Source: Pristimantibacillus sp052113225
GTDB taxonomy: Bacteria; Bacillota; Bacilli; Paenibacillales; Paenibacillaceae
DNA length: 64,000 nucleotides
Assembly: GCF_052113225.1 (NCBI RefSeq)
Contig: NZ_JBFRCT010000003.1
Location: forward strand, 496,001 to 560,000
Direction of reading: 5' to 3'
Position numbers and translations under genes: made by a program. Below the pieces are notes generated by a model. That model had not been told where the DNA came from. It did not search any database and saw only the letters and a program-made list of their open reading frames with translations. This document shows, in pieces, positions 1 through 8,686 of this stretch. The stretch's first letter is position 1. Every line of letters starts with the position of its first letter.

Positions 1-358
1 GAGTTAGGCTCGGCACGTTGTCGAGCGCGACCTGGCAGGTCAGCTTCCCAAGCTGCTGCATCATCGCATTCATGACGGCGAATCCGATCCCGATGCCACG
101 GGCTTCGGGATGAGTGACGATGATACAGCTTTGTTCTCCGGCTTCTGCTGCAAAACCAAGTCCAACAATCCGGCTGCCGAGCCTAGCGACGGCAATTACA
201 GCGCCATCGCTCCCCTTAGCCAGCAGATCCGGCGACAGTCGCCGAAGGGAATGGATAGCTGCAACTGTCAGCCGCTTCTCCCCGAATCGGACAGCAAACT
301 CAATCAGTCTCTTTCTTTCTAAGACCCATTGCTCGGGGGTAAGCAGCTGCAGTTCCAT
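1..358 (-). CDS. GNAT family N-acetyltransferase (3' end outside window)
   Basis: About 119 N-terminal codons are present; the gene runs off the left edge on the minus strand, so the C-terminal part is missing. The translation contains a GNAT motif-A-like acetyl-CoA loop (HPEARGIGIGFAVMNAMM) after a beta strand, which is the basis of the call; the substrate cannot be told. The ATG at 358-356 shares one base with the TAA stop of the upstream YheC/YheD gene (TAATG), so it is probably translationally coupled and belongs to the same minus-strand operon. That association with spore-coat genes is suggestive only. Confidence 0.75.
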   Translation of the reverse strand, partial: MELQLLTPEQWVLERKRLIEFAVRFGEKRLTVAAIHSLRRLSPDLLAKGSDGAVIAVARLGSRIVGLGFAAEAGEQSCIIVTHPEARGIGIGFAVMNAMMQQLGKLTCQVALDNVPSLT

Positions 359-1521
359 TATCTCATCGCCTCCTGCTTCATTCTCTCGTTCCTCATTCTT
401 GCAAGATAAGTGCTGTATTGAAAAATTCGATCGAGCGATTTCTGCCGGATATGCGGCTCATCAAATTTCATTGGCTTGGAATTAGCTTCGAAGAACCAGA
501 TTTGGCCGGCACTGTCTATACCAAGATCCATAGACATTTCGCCAAGCATAAAGCCGGATCCTTTTTCAATTTGTCTTGCAATCATGATCGACGTTTTTTT
601 TGCCTTAATAAGAATTCTACGCGCTTGATCGGCATTAAAGGAGCTTTTCAGCAGCTTCTCAGGGTCTTCTATTGATCCACCCCTGGGAACATGGGTCGTA
701 ATACTCGAGGAACCCGCAACGCGTGCACCTATACCGGTTAAATCCCATTTGCCCCGTTCATTCTTCTGCACGAGCGCCCGGAGATCAAATCTCCTCTCGT
801 TAAAGGAAGCAAGCTGGATGCCCTGCTGGGCGATATAAGGCTCCCCGGCGCTTTCCTTCTTGATCCGGTTCCACAGCTTCAGAATATCCGTGCAGCCGAA
901 GGTGGAGCTCTTCTTGTTCTCCTGTACTTTGAGCAGATAAGGAAGCGGTTTGTCGGGCTGCAATTTGACGGTCATAATGCCTTTACCGGCTTTGCCGCTT
1001 TCTGGCTTCAGATAGAGGAAAGGATGCTTCTGCAGCATTCTCTCCAATCTCACCGCTGTTACCAGCTTACGCGTAGTTGGAATAAACGGCTTGGTGGATT
1101 TGTTCCCGCGCAGCCATTCGAATAAATACCACTTGTTGAAAAAGGAAGGGTTAAACAACTTAATCCGCGGGTCCCGCATACAAGCGGCGATTTTGTTCCT
1201 GACGGCAGGAAGCATCTCGTCTTCGCGCAGCGGGATGCGGTTATAAATAATATCCGGGAAAGGCAGCAAACGCTGCTGCCACGAATCCGAATTCTCATTG
1301 TAGACAAAGCCACGTAGATTGTTACGCCCTAATACTAGGTTTTTTACCGTGAGCACATAGACTAGAAACCCTTTTTCTTGCCCGGTTCGAATAATATCTG
1401 CGAAGTTATGGCGGTTGCCCCGGAATAACTGTTCATCATTTTCAATTGTCAGTATCGCAAGAACCGGGCGCCCCGCCGGCCGTTCATACACCTCTTCTTT
1501 CTTAGCGGATCGAGTCTCCAT
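358..1521 (-). CDS. YheC/YheD family endospore coat-associated ATP-grasp protein (fourth of tandem set)
   Basis: A 387-aa ATP-grasp protein of the YheC/YheD family, whose Bacillus members are spore-coat associated; the reaction is unknown, though ATP-grasp enzymes usually make carboxylate-amine bonds. Visible motifs are a lysine/glycine ATP-binding loop (LKPESGKAGKGIM) and the C-terminal metal-binding FEANSKPMKF. It lacks the ~90-residue N-terminal beta domain of the 458- and 476-aa neighbours. I chose the ATG at 1521 (METRSAKK...), overlapping the upstream stop as TAATG and preceded by GGAGGGAAC, rather than a start 13 codons upstream. It is part of a four-gene array and overlaps the GNAT gene downstream. 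Confidence 0.85.
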   Translation of the reverse strand: METRSAKKEEVYERPAGRPVLAILTIENDEQLFRGNRHNFADIIRTGQEKGFLVYVLTVKNLVLGRNNLRGFVYNENSDSWQQRLLPFPDIIYNRIPLREDEMLPAVRNKIAACMRDPRIKLFNPSFFNKWYLFEWLRGNKSTKPFIPTTRKLVTAVRLERMLQKHPFLYLKPESGKAGKGIMTVKLQPDKPLPYLLKVQENKKSSTFGCTDILKLWNRIKKESAGEPYIAQQGIQLASFNERRFDLRALVQKNERGKWDLTGIGARVAGSSSITTHVPRGGSIEDPEKLLKSSFNADQARRILIKAKKTSIMIARQIEKGSGFMLGEMSMDLGIDSAGQIWFFEANSKPMKFDEPHIRQKSLDRIFQYSTYLARMRNERMKQEAMR

Positions 1522-2897
1522 TAGCTGTTCCCTCCTTGAAACTTGCTGAGGTACAAGCAATGATCAATGATGCAATCGACGGAAGCTTTGCCTTCCGCTT
1601 CAAGGGAAGGATGCTTGAAGATCGAGCGTCCAGGCTTCGCGTTTGCTTCGAACATCCATATTTCGTTATCTTTATCAATGCCAATATCAAGGCCAAGCTC
1701 GCCAAGCCGATGCGGATAGTTCCGCTCAATGGCTTCGGCCATCTTGATGGACACTTTTTTTGCTTTCTCCAGCACCTCTTTGCCTTGTGCGCCGAATACG
1801 CGATTAAGCGCCTGCTCCGGTGTCATCAGGGCACCGCCGTTTTTAACATGGGTTGTAACGCTGCCTTTACCAGCTTTTTTTGCACCGATTCCAGCAGGTA
1901 CCCACTCGTTATTTCCATTTTTATGCATATGGAAACGGAAGTCGAGTGGACAGCCGTCTATCTCCACAAGCCGGATGCCTTGCTGCACGACATAATTGCT
2001 TAATGTTGCTCCATGTCGGGATTGAAGCATGCGGTATAGGCTGTTGAAGGTAGAGAAACGAAGCAGTACATTACGTGAGCCTTTCCGATAGCGCGCAAAG
2101 TAGCCGCGTTTAGGATGGTAGGTCAGCCGGTAAATACCTACTCCAAGGCTGCCTGCCGTTGGTTTGAAATAGAGAAAATGATGCTTTTCGAGCAGCTGCT
2201 TCATCTTCTCACTGGTTGGACCGGATACGGATTCCGGCAGATGGTGCAGCGCCTCCGGATCATTATCCAGTAATTTATATACATCGGATTTATTAAAGAA
2301 GCCCCAGTTGAAGAAAGGAATCTTCTTGCGAAGCAGTCTTTCTCGTAATGAACCGATGTAGTTTGACGTTTCTGCTTTGCGGCTTGGGAGCCGGTTGTAG
2401 ATGACATCAGGGAGAGGAACGGTTTTACGGTACCAGCCGCCATGTGAATTCAGAAAATACCCGTTTACTGTTTCTTGCTGCCAATTAATATCTTGGGGAG
2501 TAAAGCCAAATAGAAAAGCCTTCCGGTCCCCTGAACGGACGATCTGCTTGATGAAGTTTGTTCTCATGCCAAAAGGCAGGTTCTCGGAATGGGCATACCC
2601 GGAATCACTTAGGACGCCGATGAGCGGACCAATTTGTACCTCATTGTCGCCGGACGTGTGAACGAAGATGCTGCCGGTTTTGGGAACCCGGATGTATTGT
2701 CTGACTCCGGCGGACAGATAGAGATGATTGCCTTGCCGCCGGACGGGCCTTACGGCTGTTGTAATCACTTCTTTGCCAAGCTTGAGGTGGACGGTTTTTT
2801 TGCCGGCCAGCTTCAGCTCCTTCAGAAGCGTATTGGATAAGTAAATGACTTTATCCGATTGTTGAGAGAAATGGACGTTACAAGTTGTCAAGCTCAT
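1521..2897 (-). CDS. YheC/YheD family endospore coat-associated ATP-grasp protein (third of tandem set)
   Basis: A 458-aa member with an extra N-terminal region (about residues 1-95) resembling that of the 476-aa gene at 4142-5518, followed by the ATP-grasp fold. Key motifs are the Gly-rich ATP loop (LYFKPTAGSLGVGIYRL), the strand carrying FRFHMHKN, and the C-terminal WMFEANAKPGRS that supplies metal ligands. AGGAGG lies 6 nt before the ATG, and the start overlaps the upstream stop as ATGA, indicating tight co-translation. Its function in coat or cortex maturation is inferred from the family name only. Confidence 0.88.
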   Translation of the reverse strand: MSLTTCNVHFSQQSDKVIYLSNTLLKELKLAGKKTVHLKLGKEVITTAVRPVRRQGNHLYLSAGVRQYIRVPKTGSIFVHTSGDNEVQIGPLIGVLSDSGYAHSENLPFGMRTNFIKQIVRSGDRKAFLFGFTPQDINWQQETVNGYFLNSHGGWYRKTVPLPDVIYNRLPSRKAETSNYIGSLRERLLRKKIPFFNWGFFNKSDVYKLLDNDPEALHHLPESVSGPTSEKMKQLLEKHHFLYFKPTAGSLGVGIYRLTYHPKRGYFARYRKGSRNVLLRFSTFNSLYRMLQSRHGATLSNYVVQQGIRLVEIDGCPLDFRFHMHKNGNNEWVPAGIGAKKAGKGSVTTHVKNGGALMTPEQALNRVFGAQGKEVLEKAKKVSIKMAEAIERNYPHRLGELGLDIGIDKDNEIWMFEANAKPGRSIFKHPSLEAEGKASVDCIIDHCLYLSKFQGGNS

Positions 2898-4129
2898 GGG
2901 TGAACCTCCTGAACGTTGTCAGACCGAATCCTCTTGTCTGATGGATAGACAAGGATTGGGGCTGTTGCGGAGTCATTTATTACAAAAGGCTTATCAGACC
3001 TCTGCGTGAGCATCCGTGCATAACGCAGAGGCATCTCTACCGACAGCTGATCCGCCAGATGATCGCGAAACTGCTGGAAGGATGATCTTCCTGGCTTGGC
3101 GTTTACCTCAAGCAGCCAGTTTCGGCCATCAGGCTCAATTCCGAAATCAAGGCCAAGCTCGGCTAATCGGCCGAAGCTGTTCTCAAGCCTCTCTGCTGTG
3201 TATATGCTGATGTCTTGTATTTTGTTAATCATTCGCTGGGCTTTGGCAGATCCAAACAGATGTGAGAGCTGCTTGGATGTTTCTGATGCTGTTCCACCAC
3301 CGTGAAGATTTGAAGTCACGGAATCAGGAAGACCGATGCGGACAGCTGTGCCCGTAATGCCCCAGCGTCCATGGCCATCCTTCTGTACGAGTACTCTTAA
3401 GTCAAATGGATTGCCGCTTTGGTCAATCAGATGCAAATAAGGCTGAGCTATATAAGACGCATGCCCAATGAATGTGGTGATCCATTGCGTAAGCGCAGAG
3501 TAATCTTCGAAATAACGGTGGAATGGGAGGTTTTTTCTCGTTCGGCCAGTCGCTTCCCATTGCTGTGATAAGGGAAGGAATCTAATTCGCATCGCACCTC
3601 TCCCTTGCATGCCGGCTGATGGTTTCAGGAAGATATCTTTGCCATGGTGTGTGATCAGCCTTGCGAGGCTGCCCTTTTGATCCACCTTAGTCGTCTGTGG
3701 GAGAAGAGGCAGCAATTTGGGGAATTGGCGAAGTGCGTTATACACTTCCCATTTGGCTGGAAGGCTGCCGCTTAATGATCGAATGGGATGTTGTTCCCGT
3801 ATAGCAGCGAGTACCGCTTGGCAGGCAGCTCTCTCCGCAGCCTGCTTATAGAAGCAGCGGTCATAGAGGATATCCGGCAGCAGACATTGCTCCTCGGCCC
3901 AGCTTCCGCTGCGGAAGCGGAAGCCGGTTAACTGCTTGGTGTGCTTGTTGTATTGATTAGGTGAAAATACGAACAAGTCAATGCCAAGCCTCTCCGCCGC
4001 TTCGCTCAGCTTCTGATAGAACAATGGTTCGGGCAGCTTGATCCGGCCAGTTTCTTCGGTCTTTTTGTCAGCCGGGACTGTTTCGATCGAAGCAACGAAC
4101 ACTCCCACTCTTATAAGCGCAGCCTTCAT
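2894..4129 (-). CDS. YheC/YheD family endospore coat-associated ATP-grasp protein (second of tandem set)
   Basis: A 411-aa ATP-grasp protein. The ATP-binding loop reads FLKPSAGMQGRGAM and the C-terminal ligand motif is WLLEVNAKPGRSSF, both typical of YheC/YheD. It begins directly with the short beta strand KAALIRVGVFVAS instead of the long N-terminal domain of its 458/476-aa neighbours, so the four paralogues fall into two architectural pairs. The ribosome binding site is GGAGGG just before ATG. Its stop overlaps the next gene's ATG (ATGA), and 12 bp separate it from the upstream paralogue. It is probably expressed in the mother cell during sporulation, by analogy with Bacillus YheC/YheD. Confidence 0.87.
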   Translation of the reverse strand: MKAALIRVGVFVASIETVPADKKTEETGRIKLPEPLFYQKLSEAAERLGIDLFVFSPNQYNKHTKQLTGFRFRSGSWAEEQCLLPDILYDRCFYKQAAERAACQAVLAAIREQHPIRSLSGSLPAKWEVYNALRQFPKLLPLLPQTTKVDQKGSLARLITHHGKDIFLKPSAGMQGRGAMRIRFLPLSQQWEATGRTRKNLPFHRYFEDYSALTQWITTFIGHASYIAQPYLHLIDQSGNPFDLRVLVQKDGHGRWGITGTAVRIGLPDSVTSNLHGGGTASETSKQLSHLFGSAKAQRMINKIQDISIYTAERLENSFGRLAELGLDFGIEPDGRNWLLEVNAKPGRSSFQQFRDHLADQLSVEMPLRYARMLTQRSDKPFVINDSATAPILVYPSDKRIRSDNVQEVHP

Positions 4130-4141
4130 AAGGCCCTCCGA

Positions 4142-5518
4142 CTAGAATCCCGATAAGAACCGGGAGTATTGGATAACATTTCGAACCGACGGCCGGATCT
4201 TGTTGTCGTTTTCCTGATTAAGCGGCGTATTATCACTCTTTGAGGGCTTGGAGTTGACCTCCAGCAGCCATACACGCCCATTCGTATCCAGCGCCAAATC
4301 AATGCCAAGCTCGCCAAAATGTGCAGGAATCTGCTTATCAATGCCTTCGGCAATAGTCAGGGCAGCGGTTCGCAGACGTTTGGCGGCTCCTTCTTTGCCT
4401 GCGAATATATTAGAGCGTGCAACGGCTTCACTAACCGTGCTGAGAGTTCCGCCTCGAGCGAGATTGGAGACAAAGTGCTGGCTGCTGGCAGTACGTGCCA
4501 CGACTGAAGTGAGTGTCCATTTGCCCGTTGCGTTCTTCTGGACAACCGCGCGAAAGTCGACAGGGCGTTTCTGAATTTCAATCAGGGTGAGCCCTTGCTG
4601 GATTTGATAGCGGATCGTCTTCATCTTGGTAGAGATATTCGAGAACAGCTTCACGAGGTTAGGGTATACCTGCCGTCTTGTTCCCGTGCCGGTCGTAAAC
4701 AGAGCTTGATAGGTATCACCTTCGTGCTTAGAGACACGAATGATGCCTTTGCCGAGGCTGCCTTTGGAAGGCTTTAGAAATACATTGCTGTAACGGGCGC
4801 ACATGGATTTAAGAGTGGTGTAATTACGCAGGAAATGAGATTCCGGCAAATAGCGTGTAACGGCCTGATCTTTCTTCAGCGCGTCGAATACTTCCATCTT
4901 GTCTAGGAACTTTTCGTTGAACACACTTGCATGATGTGTATTCTTCATCTCTTTAAAAAACGACTGTACACTTGCCTTGCTCTCCAGCTTTCTGGAGGTT
5001 AACCGGTTGTTGATAACATCCGGCATCGGCAGCTTCGTCTTTTTCCAACCGTTTGCGAAGGTCCAGCCCTCGATTTGTTTGTCGCTGCTTCCAGCGATAT
5101 GGTTCGGAGTGAAGAAGTAAACATGTGCTCCCTGTGAGGCGCTACCATCGACTAGTTCCTTGCAAAACATGGTGATGGTACCAAATGGTTTGTCAGGTGT
5201 GCTTGGATAATCGCGGCTGATAAGCACGCCGATCAGCGGCCCAAGCCGAAGGGTCGTGGAAGACGCTTCGTATTGCAAACGAAGGGCGGTATTGGTGAGA
5301 ATGCCCAGCTGTCTGCCAAGAGATTGGTTCATACGCATACCATCGTACTTTGGTACCGGGATAATTTTAACCGTCTTCCGGAATGTCCCGAAACGGAGTG
5401 TGATCGACATGCTGTGCGAAATATGCCACTGTTTCAAGTAGACCTCACCAAGCATAATCGTATCTTCCGGAAGCATGCCGGAGCTTATTAGCTGAACGGC
5501 TACTTTCGATTTGAGCAT
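4142..5518 (-). CDS. YheC/YheD family endospore coat-associated ATP-grasp protein (first of tandem set)
   Basis: First gene of the minus-strand array, 458 aa from the chosen ATG at 5518 (MLKSKVAVQ...), which has GGAAGGAG 8 nt upstream; a longer reading starting at 5572 has no good ribosome binding site. It has the long architecture: N-terminal beta-rich domain (about 1-95), then ATP-grasp with FLKPSKGSLGKGII and C-terminal WLLEVNSKPSKSDN. Sequence similarity to the gene at 1521-2897 suggests duplication of a YheC/YheD pair. The upstream 5519-5736 region should hold the operon promoter; I could not assign a convincing sporulation sigma-factor site. Confidence 0.87.
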   Translation of the reverse strand: MLKSKVAVQLISSGMLPEDTIMLGEVYLKQWHISHSMSITLRFGTFRKTVKIIPVPKYDGMRMNQSLGRQLGILTNTALRLQYEASSTTLRLGPLIGVLISRDYPSTPDKPFGTITMFCKELVDGSASQGAHVYFFTPNHIAGSSDKQIEGWTFANGWKKTKLPMPDVINNRLTSRKLESKASVQSFFKEMKNTHHASVFNEKFLDKMEVFDALKKDQAVTRYLPESHFLRNYTTLKSMCARYSNVFLKPSKGSLGKGIIRVSKHEGDTYQALFTTGTGTRRQVYPNLVKLFSNISTKMKTIRYQIQQGLTLIEIQKRPVDFRAVVQKNATGKWTLTSVVARTASSQHFVSNLARGGTLSTVSEAVARSNIFAGKEGAAKRLRTAALTIAEGIDKQIPAHFGELGIDLALDTNGRVWLLEVNSKPSKSDNTPLNQENDNKIRPSVRNVIQYSRFLSGF

Positions 5519-5736
5519 TGTGTAAATCTCCTTCCAAGCAGGAGGATGACGAAAAGCGGATAAAAGGCCCATAGGTGTTTTACACGAATTACTTCATCAT
5601 ATGAGGACATCTATCCCTTGGTGATTGAAATGCCGGGTCATATCTGTAAGGTTGTCATCATAGGATAGTGATGCGGACAAGCAAATGACTTGCGGTTCTC
5701 GTCCGTTTAGCGATTGCTGATAGAGCGGGAGTTGAG

Positions 5737-6039
5737 ATGAAGATGAAGGTGAAGGGTAAAGCTAAGCATGTTATTTATTTGCTGGCGGCTTTAGGAATGC
5801 TGTTCTACGGGGTAACGAAGGTGGAGCTTAATGGTCCATGGAATGCGGCGACAATTTTCGGAGTGGTGTGGACATTGTTTGCACTGCTCGTTATAGCAGC
5901 CCACTTAAACGCATTATTGTGGATGAATGAAGAGAAGAAGAAGGAGCTTGACCGCATCAAGCGGGTGAAGAGAAGAACCTGGGAGCACAGGCTGCATCAG
6001 GCTGTGAACAGAGGTTCAAACCGAAATGCAAGAGGTTAG
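5737..6039 (+). CDS. Small two-helix membrane protein, function unknown
   Basis: A 100-aa protein I do not recognise. A basic start (MKMKVKGKAKH) precedes two hydrophobic stretches, roughly residues 11-25 (VIYLLAALGMLFYG) and 37-59 (AATIFGVVWTLFALLVIAAHL), followed by a highly charged, arginine/lysine-rich tail (KKKELDRIKRVKRRTW). This is the layout of a small integral membrane protein with a cytoplasmic basic tail. GGGAG precedes the ATG. A clear terminator follows within 11 bp, so it is probably monocistronic. Confidence 0.7.
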   Translation: MKMKVKGKAKHVIYLLAALGMLFYGVTKVELNGPWNAATIFGVVWTLFALLVIAAHLNALLWMNEEKKKELDRIKRVKRRTWEHRLHQAVNRGSNRNARG

Positions 6040-6049
6040 TGCAGCCTGT

Positions 6050-6071
6050 GCCCCGTGAGGGGCTTTTTTTT
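6050..6071 (+). terminator. Rho-independent terminator of the 5737 gene
   Basis: Stem GCCCC-gtga-GGGGC followed by eight T residues, immediately after the stop codon at 6039 and just before the stop codon of the converging XRE regulator gene. Confidence 0.85.
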
Positions 6072-6073
6072 GT

Positions 6074-6421
6074 TTAGGGTTGTATATCTTTGAATTGAAC
6101 AAGCTGCTTTACAAATTTATAGACGGCTTCTTGTTCTTTCACTGACAAGCCCTGAAGCTGATTGGCAATCTTATCGGCATAGCTGCTGCTTTGTTCCTCA
6201 CGAGCTGTCCCAGGCAAATGGACCAGCTCTTCAAGCGGACACTTAAGCGCTTGAGCGATTTTTCCCAGGATATCAATCGTAGGACTTTTCTCGCCGCGTT
6301 CCACTTGACCCATATATGAGCCGTTAATCTCGGCCCGAAGAGCCAATTGCTCTTGGCTAAAACCTTTTTGCTTGCGTATAGCACGTATATTATCACCGAT
6401 ATTTCGGCTGATTTCGTTCAC
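6074..6421 (-). CDS. XRE-family helix-turn-helix transcriptional regulator
   Basis: A 115-aa DNA-binding protein. Residues ~8-62 form a classic Cro/CI-type HTH (IRAIRKQKGFSQEQLALRA, then GSYMGQVERGEKSPTIDIL), followed by a short C-terminal helical segment (about 75-115) that may mediate dimerisation, as in SinR-type repressors. The GTG at 6421 is 8 nt after a GAGG, which favours it over an in-frame GTG at 6430 that overlaps that GAGG. The gene is transcribed away from a divergent gene at 6605, and the intergenic region carries duplicated palindromic half-sites over a strong promoter, so autoregulation and control of the divergent genes are likely. Confidence 0.85.
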   Translation of the reverse strand: MNEISRNIGDNIRAIRKQKGFSQEQLALRAEINGSYMGQVERGEKSPTIDILGKIAQALKCPLEELVHLPGTAREEQSSSYADKIANQLQGLSVKEQEAVYKFVKQLVQFKDIQP

Positions 6422-6471
6422 ATTCGTCACCTCAGCCTTAAGATAGAGGTTTCCAATTCCAGCAACAACGT

Positions 6472-6536
6472 CTTATAGTCATTATTAAAAATAGTGCTTA
6501 TAGTCATTGACTAAAAGTTATGCTTTTTATTATAAT
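6472..6536 (+). promoter_or_regulatory. Promoter of the 6605 gene with overlapping palindromic operator
   Basis: The -35 TTGACT (6507-6512) and -10 TATAAT (6531-6536) are 18 bp apart. The -35 lies inside a near-perfect inverted repeat, CTTATAGTC-att-GACTAAAAG (6497-6517). The same left half, CTTATAGTCATT, occurs 25 bp upstream (6472-6483). The geometry fits repression by the divergently encoded XRE protein; binding itself is inference. Confidence 0.65.
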
Positions 6537-6604
6537 TGTGTAAAAAGGTTCTACCTATTAATATGATTTCCTAAATAGGAACTTTTTAACAAGGAGCAAC
6601 GCTT

Positions 6605-7099
6605 ATGGTTGATGAGTTTGAGTTTTTTAGGAACGTACAAGCTTACTATCAGCATATGCGGTTTCAGGTGCAGTTTTCGTACCGCATTTTACATAAGACT
6701 ACTAAATCAGCGAAAGCATGCGGCAGTTTTAGCTGCAGAGTGAATCCCCGTACGCAGCATGTGGAATATCAGATGAGCTTAACCTCGGAAACGATCGCAA
6801 GGCCATTCAGTGAGAAAGGCTCTTTGTTGTTTTCAAGTCAATATGCAGAGATTCCTCCGCAGGCCGTTGTGATCGATCAGTACCCGATTTTGAAGCTGCG
6901 GTATCCTGTGCCTATCAATTATGACTGGTATGCTTTTATATTTAAAGGAACACAAGAAGCATTTACCGTGCAGTCCCTCCAACAAGTATTCGACAAATAT
7001 CGTTTTACCGGTGCAGACGGCCAAGAGGTGGATGCGGGACTAAAGGTCGCGAGCGTGTCCATCGACTGGTATAATGGTATGAGACGAACGAAGGCTTAA
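6605..7099 (+). CDS. Conserved-looking hypothetical protein
   Basis: A 164-aa soluble protein without a motif I recognise. It has no signal peptide or membrane segment. The composition is aromatic-rich (YYQHMRFQVQFSYRI, INYDWYAFIF) with alternating beta-like stretches, suggesting a small globular beta-rich fold. A strong AAGGAG ribosome binding site lies before ATG at 6605, and the strong promoter at 6507-6536 drives it. It ends 8 bp before the ytoI-like gene and is probably cotranscribed with it. Divergence from an XRE regulator suggests that this promoter is regulated. Confidence 0.75.
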   Translation: MVDEFEFFRNVQAYYQHMRFQVQFSYRILHKTTKSAKACGSFSCRVNPRTQHVEYQMSLTSETIARPFSEKGSLLFSSQYAEIPPQAVVIDQYPILKLRYPVPINYDWYAFIFKGTQEAFTVQSLQQVFDKYRFTGADGQEVDAGLKVASVSIDWYNGMRRTKA

Positions 7100-7107
7100 A
7101 GAGGAGT

Positions 7108-8448
7108 GTGGCAACCGTTTCTGGCATGGACACTAGTACTACGAAACGCGAACTAATTTTGCAATATATAGAGACGCTGAACATCGGTGAGAAAATCTCC
7201 GTACGGGCAATTGCCAAAGCGCTTGGTGTCAGCGAAGGAACAGCTTATAAGGCGATTAAGGAAGCTGAGGCTTCGGGTCTTGTCAGCACCAAAGAAAGAA
7301 TCGGTACGGTTCGGATTGACCGGAGAAGACGTGAAGCACTTGATCAGCTGACCTTCGGAGAAGTGGCAGAGATTGTGGAGGGACATTTGTTCGGAGGAGC
7401 TTCGGGCCTCGACAAGTCGCTTCATAAATTAGTCATTGGCGCTATGGAGATTGATGCCATGCTCCGCTATATCGATGAAGGCAGCCTGCTCATTGTAGGT
7501 AACCGGGCTGGGGCACATCGCTGTGCATTAGAACAGGGAGCGGGCGTTCTCATAACTGGCGGATTCGAGCCAAGTGAAGAAGTGAAGGCACTTGCGAACG
7601 AGATTGGGCTGCCTATTATTTCTTCCCGGCATGATACGTTTACCGTAGCCTCGATGATTAACCGGGCGATGTACGACCGGCTGATTAAGCGTAAAATCAT
7701 GCTGATTGAAGACCTGATGACTTTCAGCAGGCCTGCTGATGTGCTGCGAACCGGCAATACGCTGCTCGACTTTCTTAAGCTGTGCCGCGAGACGGGAAGC
7801 TGGCGCTTCCCGGTTATTGATGACCGGGGCAGAGTTGTTGGCATGATTACATCGAAGGATACTGGCGGCGCGCCTGATGATTGTACAATTGATAAACTGA
7901 TGACGAAGCATCCCATCACCGCTGCACCTAACATTGCAGTTACATCAGCAGCGCATACGATGGCGGCAGAAGGCATTGATTTGCTGCCAATCGTTGACCG
8001 CCACCGGAAGCTGCTAGGTGTTGTTACACGCCAGCAGCTGCTTGAAGCGCTGCGATTTGCTGGTAAACAGCAGGAGATTGGCGAGACGTTTGACGATCTG
8101 ATCTGGGCTGGTTTTGATGCGGATGAGGCAGAAGGAACACCGATCTACAAAGGTGCGATAACGCCTCAAATGTCCGGCTCACTAGGAATGGTATCGGAAG
8201 GGATTCTAGTGACGCTGATGACGCAAGCCGGCAGACGAATGATTCGTGACGCTGGCAAGCGGGATTATTTGATTGACGGGATGACGGCGCTTTTCATCAA
8301 GCCAGTTCAAATCGACAGCCAGATTAAGATCGTGCCGCGCGCTCTCGAAATGAGCCGCAAATCGACCAAGCTTGAGATTGAGCTGATTGATCAGACGGGG
8401 CTGGCTGCGAAGGTTATGATGACGGCGCAGATGATTGACTCTTATTAG
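7108..8448 (+). CDS. ytoI: DRTGG/CBS/hotdog-domain protein, YtoI family
   Basis: A 446-aa multidomain regulator-like protein matching the YtoI architecture: N-terminal winged HTH (about 13-65, ISVRAIAKALGVSEGTAYKAIKEAE), DRTGG domain (~95-205, with VITGGFEPSEEV), two CBS repeats (~205-320, PVIDDRGRVVGMITSKD and PIVDRHRKLLGVVTRQ) and a C-terminal hotdog thioesterase-like domain (~330-446). CBS pairs usually bind adenine nucleotides, so it probably senses a ligand; its targets are unknown. The start is uncertain: GTG at 7108 sits almost on the GAGGAG, while ATG at 7126 (MDTSTTKRE) is 19 nt away. It is followed by a palindromic repeat and a terminator. Confidence 0.85.
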   Translation: MATVSGMDTSTTKRELILQYIETLNIGEKISVRAIAKALGVSEGTAYKAIKEAEASGLVSTKERIGTVRIDRRRREALDQLTFGEVAEIVEGHLFGGASGLDKSLHKLVIGAMEIDAMLRYIDEGSLLIVGNRAGAHRCALEQGAGVLITGGFEPSEEVKALANEIGLPIISSRHDTFTVASMINRAMYDRLIKRKIMLIEDLMTFSRPADVLRTGNTLLDFLKLCRETGSWRFPVIDDRGRVVGMITSKDTGGAPDDCTIDKLMTKHPITAAPNIAVTSAAHTMAAEGIDLLPIVDRHRKLLGVVTRQQLLEALRFAGKQQEIGETFDDLIWAGFDADEAEGTPIYKGAITPQMSGSLGMVSEGILVTLMTQAGRRMIRDAGKRDYLIDGMTALFIKPVQIDSQIKIVPRALEMSRKSTKLEIELIDQTGLAAKVMMTAQMIDSY

Positions 8449-8467
8449 GGAGGGCATGGGGGTTGCA

Positions 8468-8576
8468 GAAATGTATCTCCTTCGGCTGCTGTTGCTTACA
8501 CTTTGCTTGAATAGTATTCAAGGGTTGCAAAGTGTAAGCAAAGGCAGGCGCTTCGCTCCTTCAGGAGATACATTTC
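8468..8576. repeat. Palindromic intergenic element, copy A (inverted orientation)
   Basis: A nested inverted repeat lies between ytoI and its terminator. The outer arms GAAATGTATCTCCT (8468-8481) and AGGAGATACATTTC (8563-8576) are perfect complements. The inner arms TTGCTTACACTTTGC (8492-8506) and GCAAAGTGTAAGCAA (8527-8541) are also perfect. Read on the minus strand, the segments between the arms match those of copies at 10648 and 42912 (GGAGCG..AGCG..TGCCTTTG and CAA.AGC...CGGAAG). Confidence 0.75.
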
Positions 8577-8638
8577 TTTCACCCCCACTACCCATTAACC
8601 CAATAAGCAATCAATCATTTTATATAGGGATACTTTAA

Positions 8639-8667
8639 GGGCTGCCATTTGTTTGGCAGCCCTTTTT
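8639..8667 (+). terminator. Rho-independent terminator downstream of ytoI
   Basis: GGGCTGCC-(8 nt)-GGCAGCCC stem followed by TTTTT. It ends just before the ribosome binding site of the small gene at 8687. Confidence 0.85.
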
Positions 8668-8686
8668 ATGGATGGAGGTAATTGAT

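Noticed and set aside
8435..8638. 67-codon frame over palindromic copy A
   Set aside because: It is composed of the inverted repeat itself and ends at the ytoI terminator.
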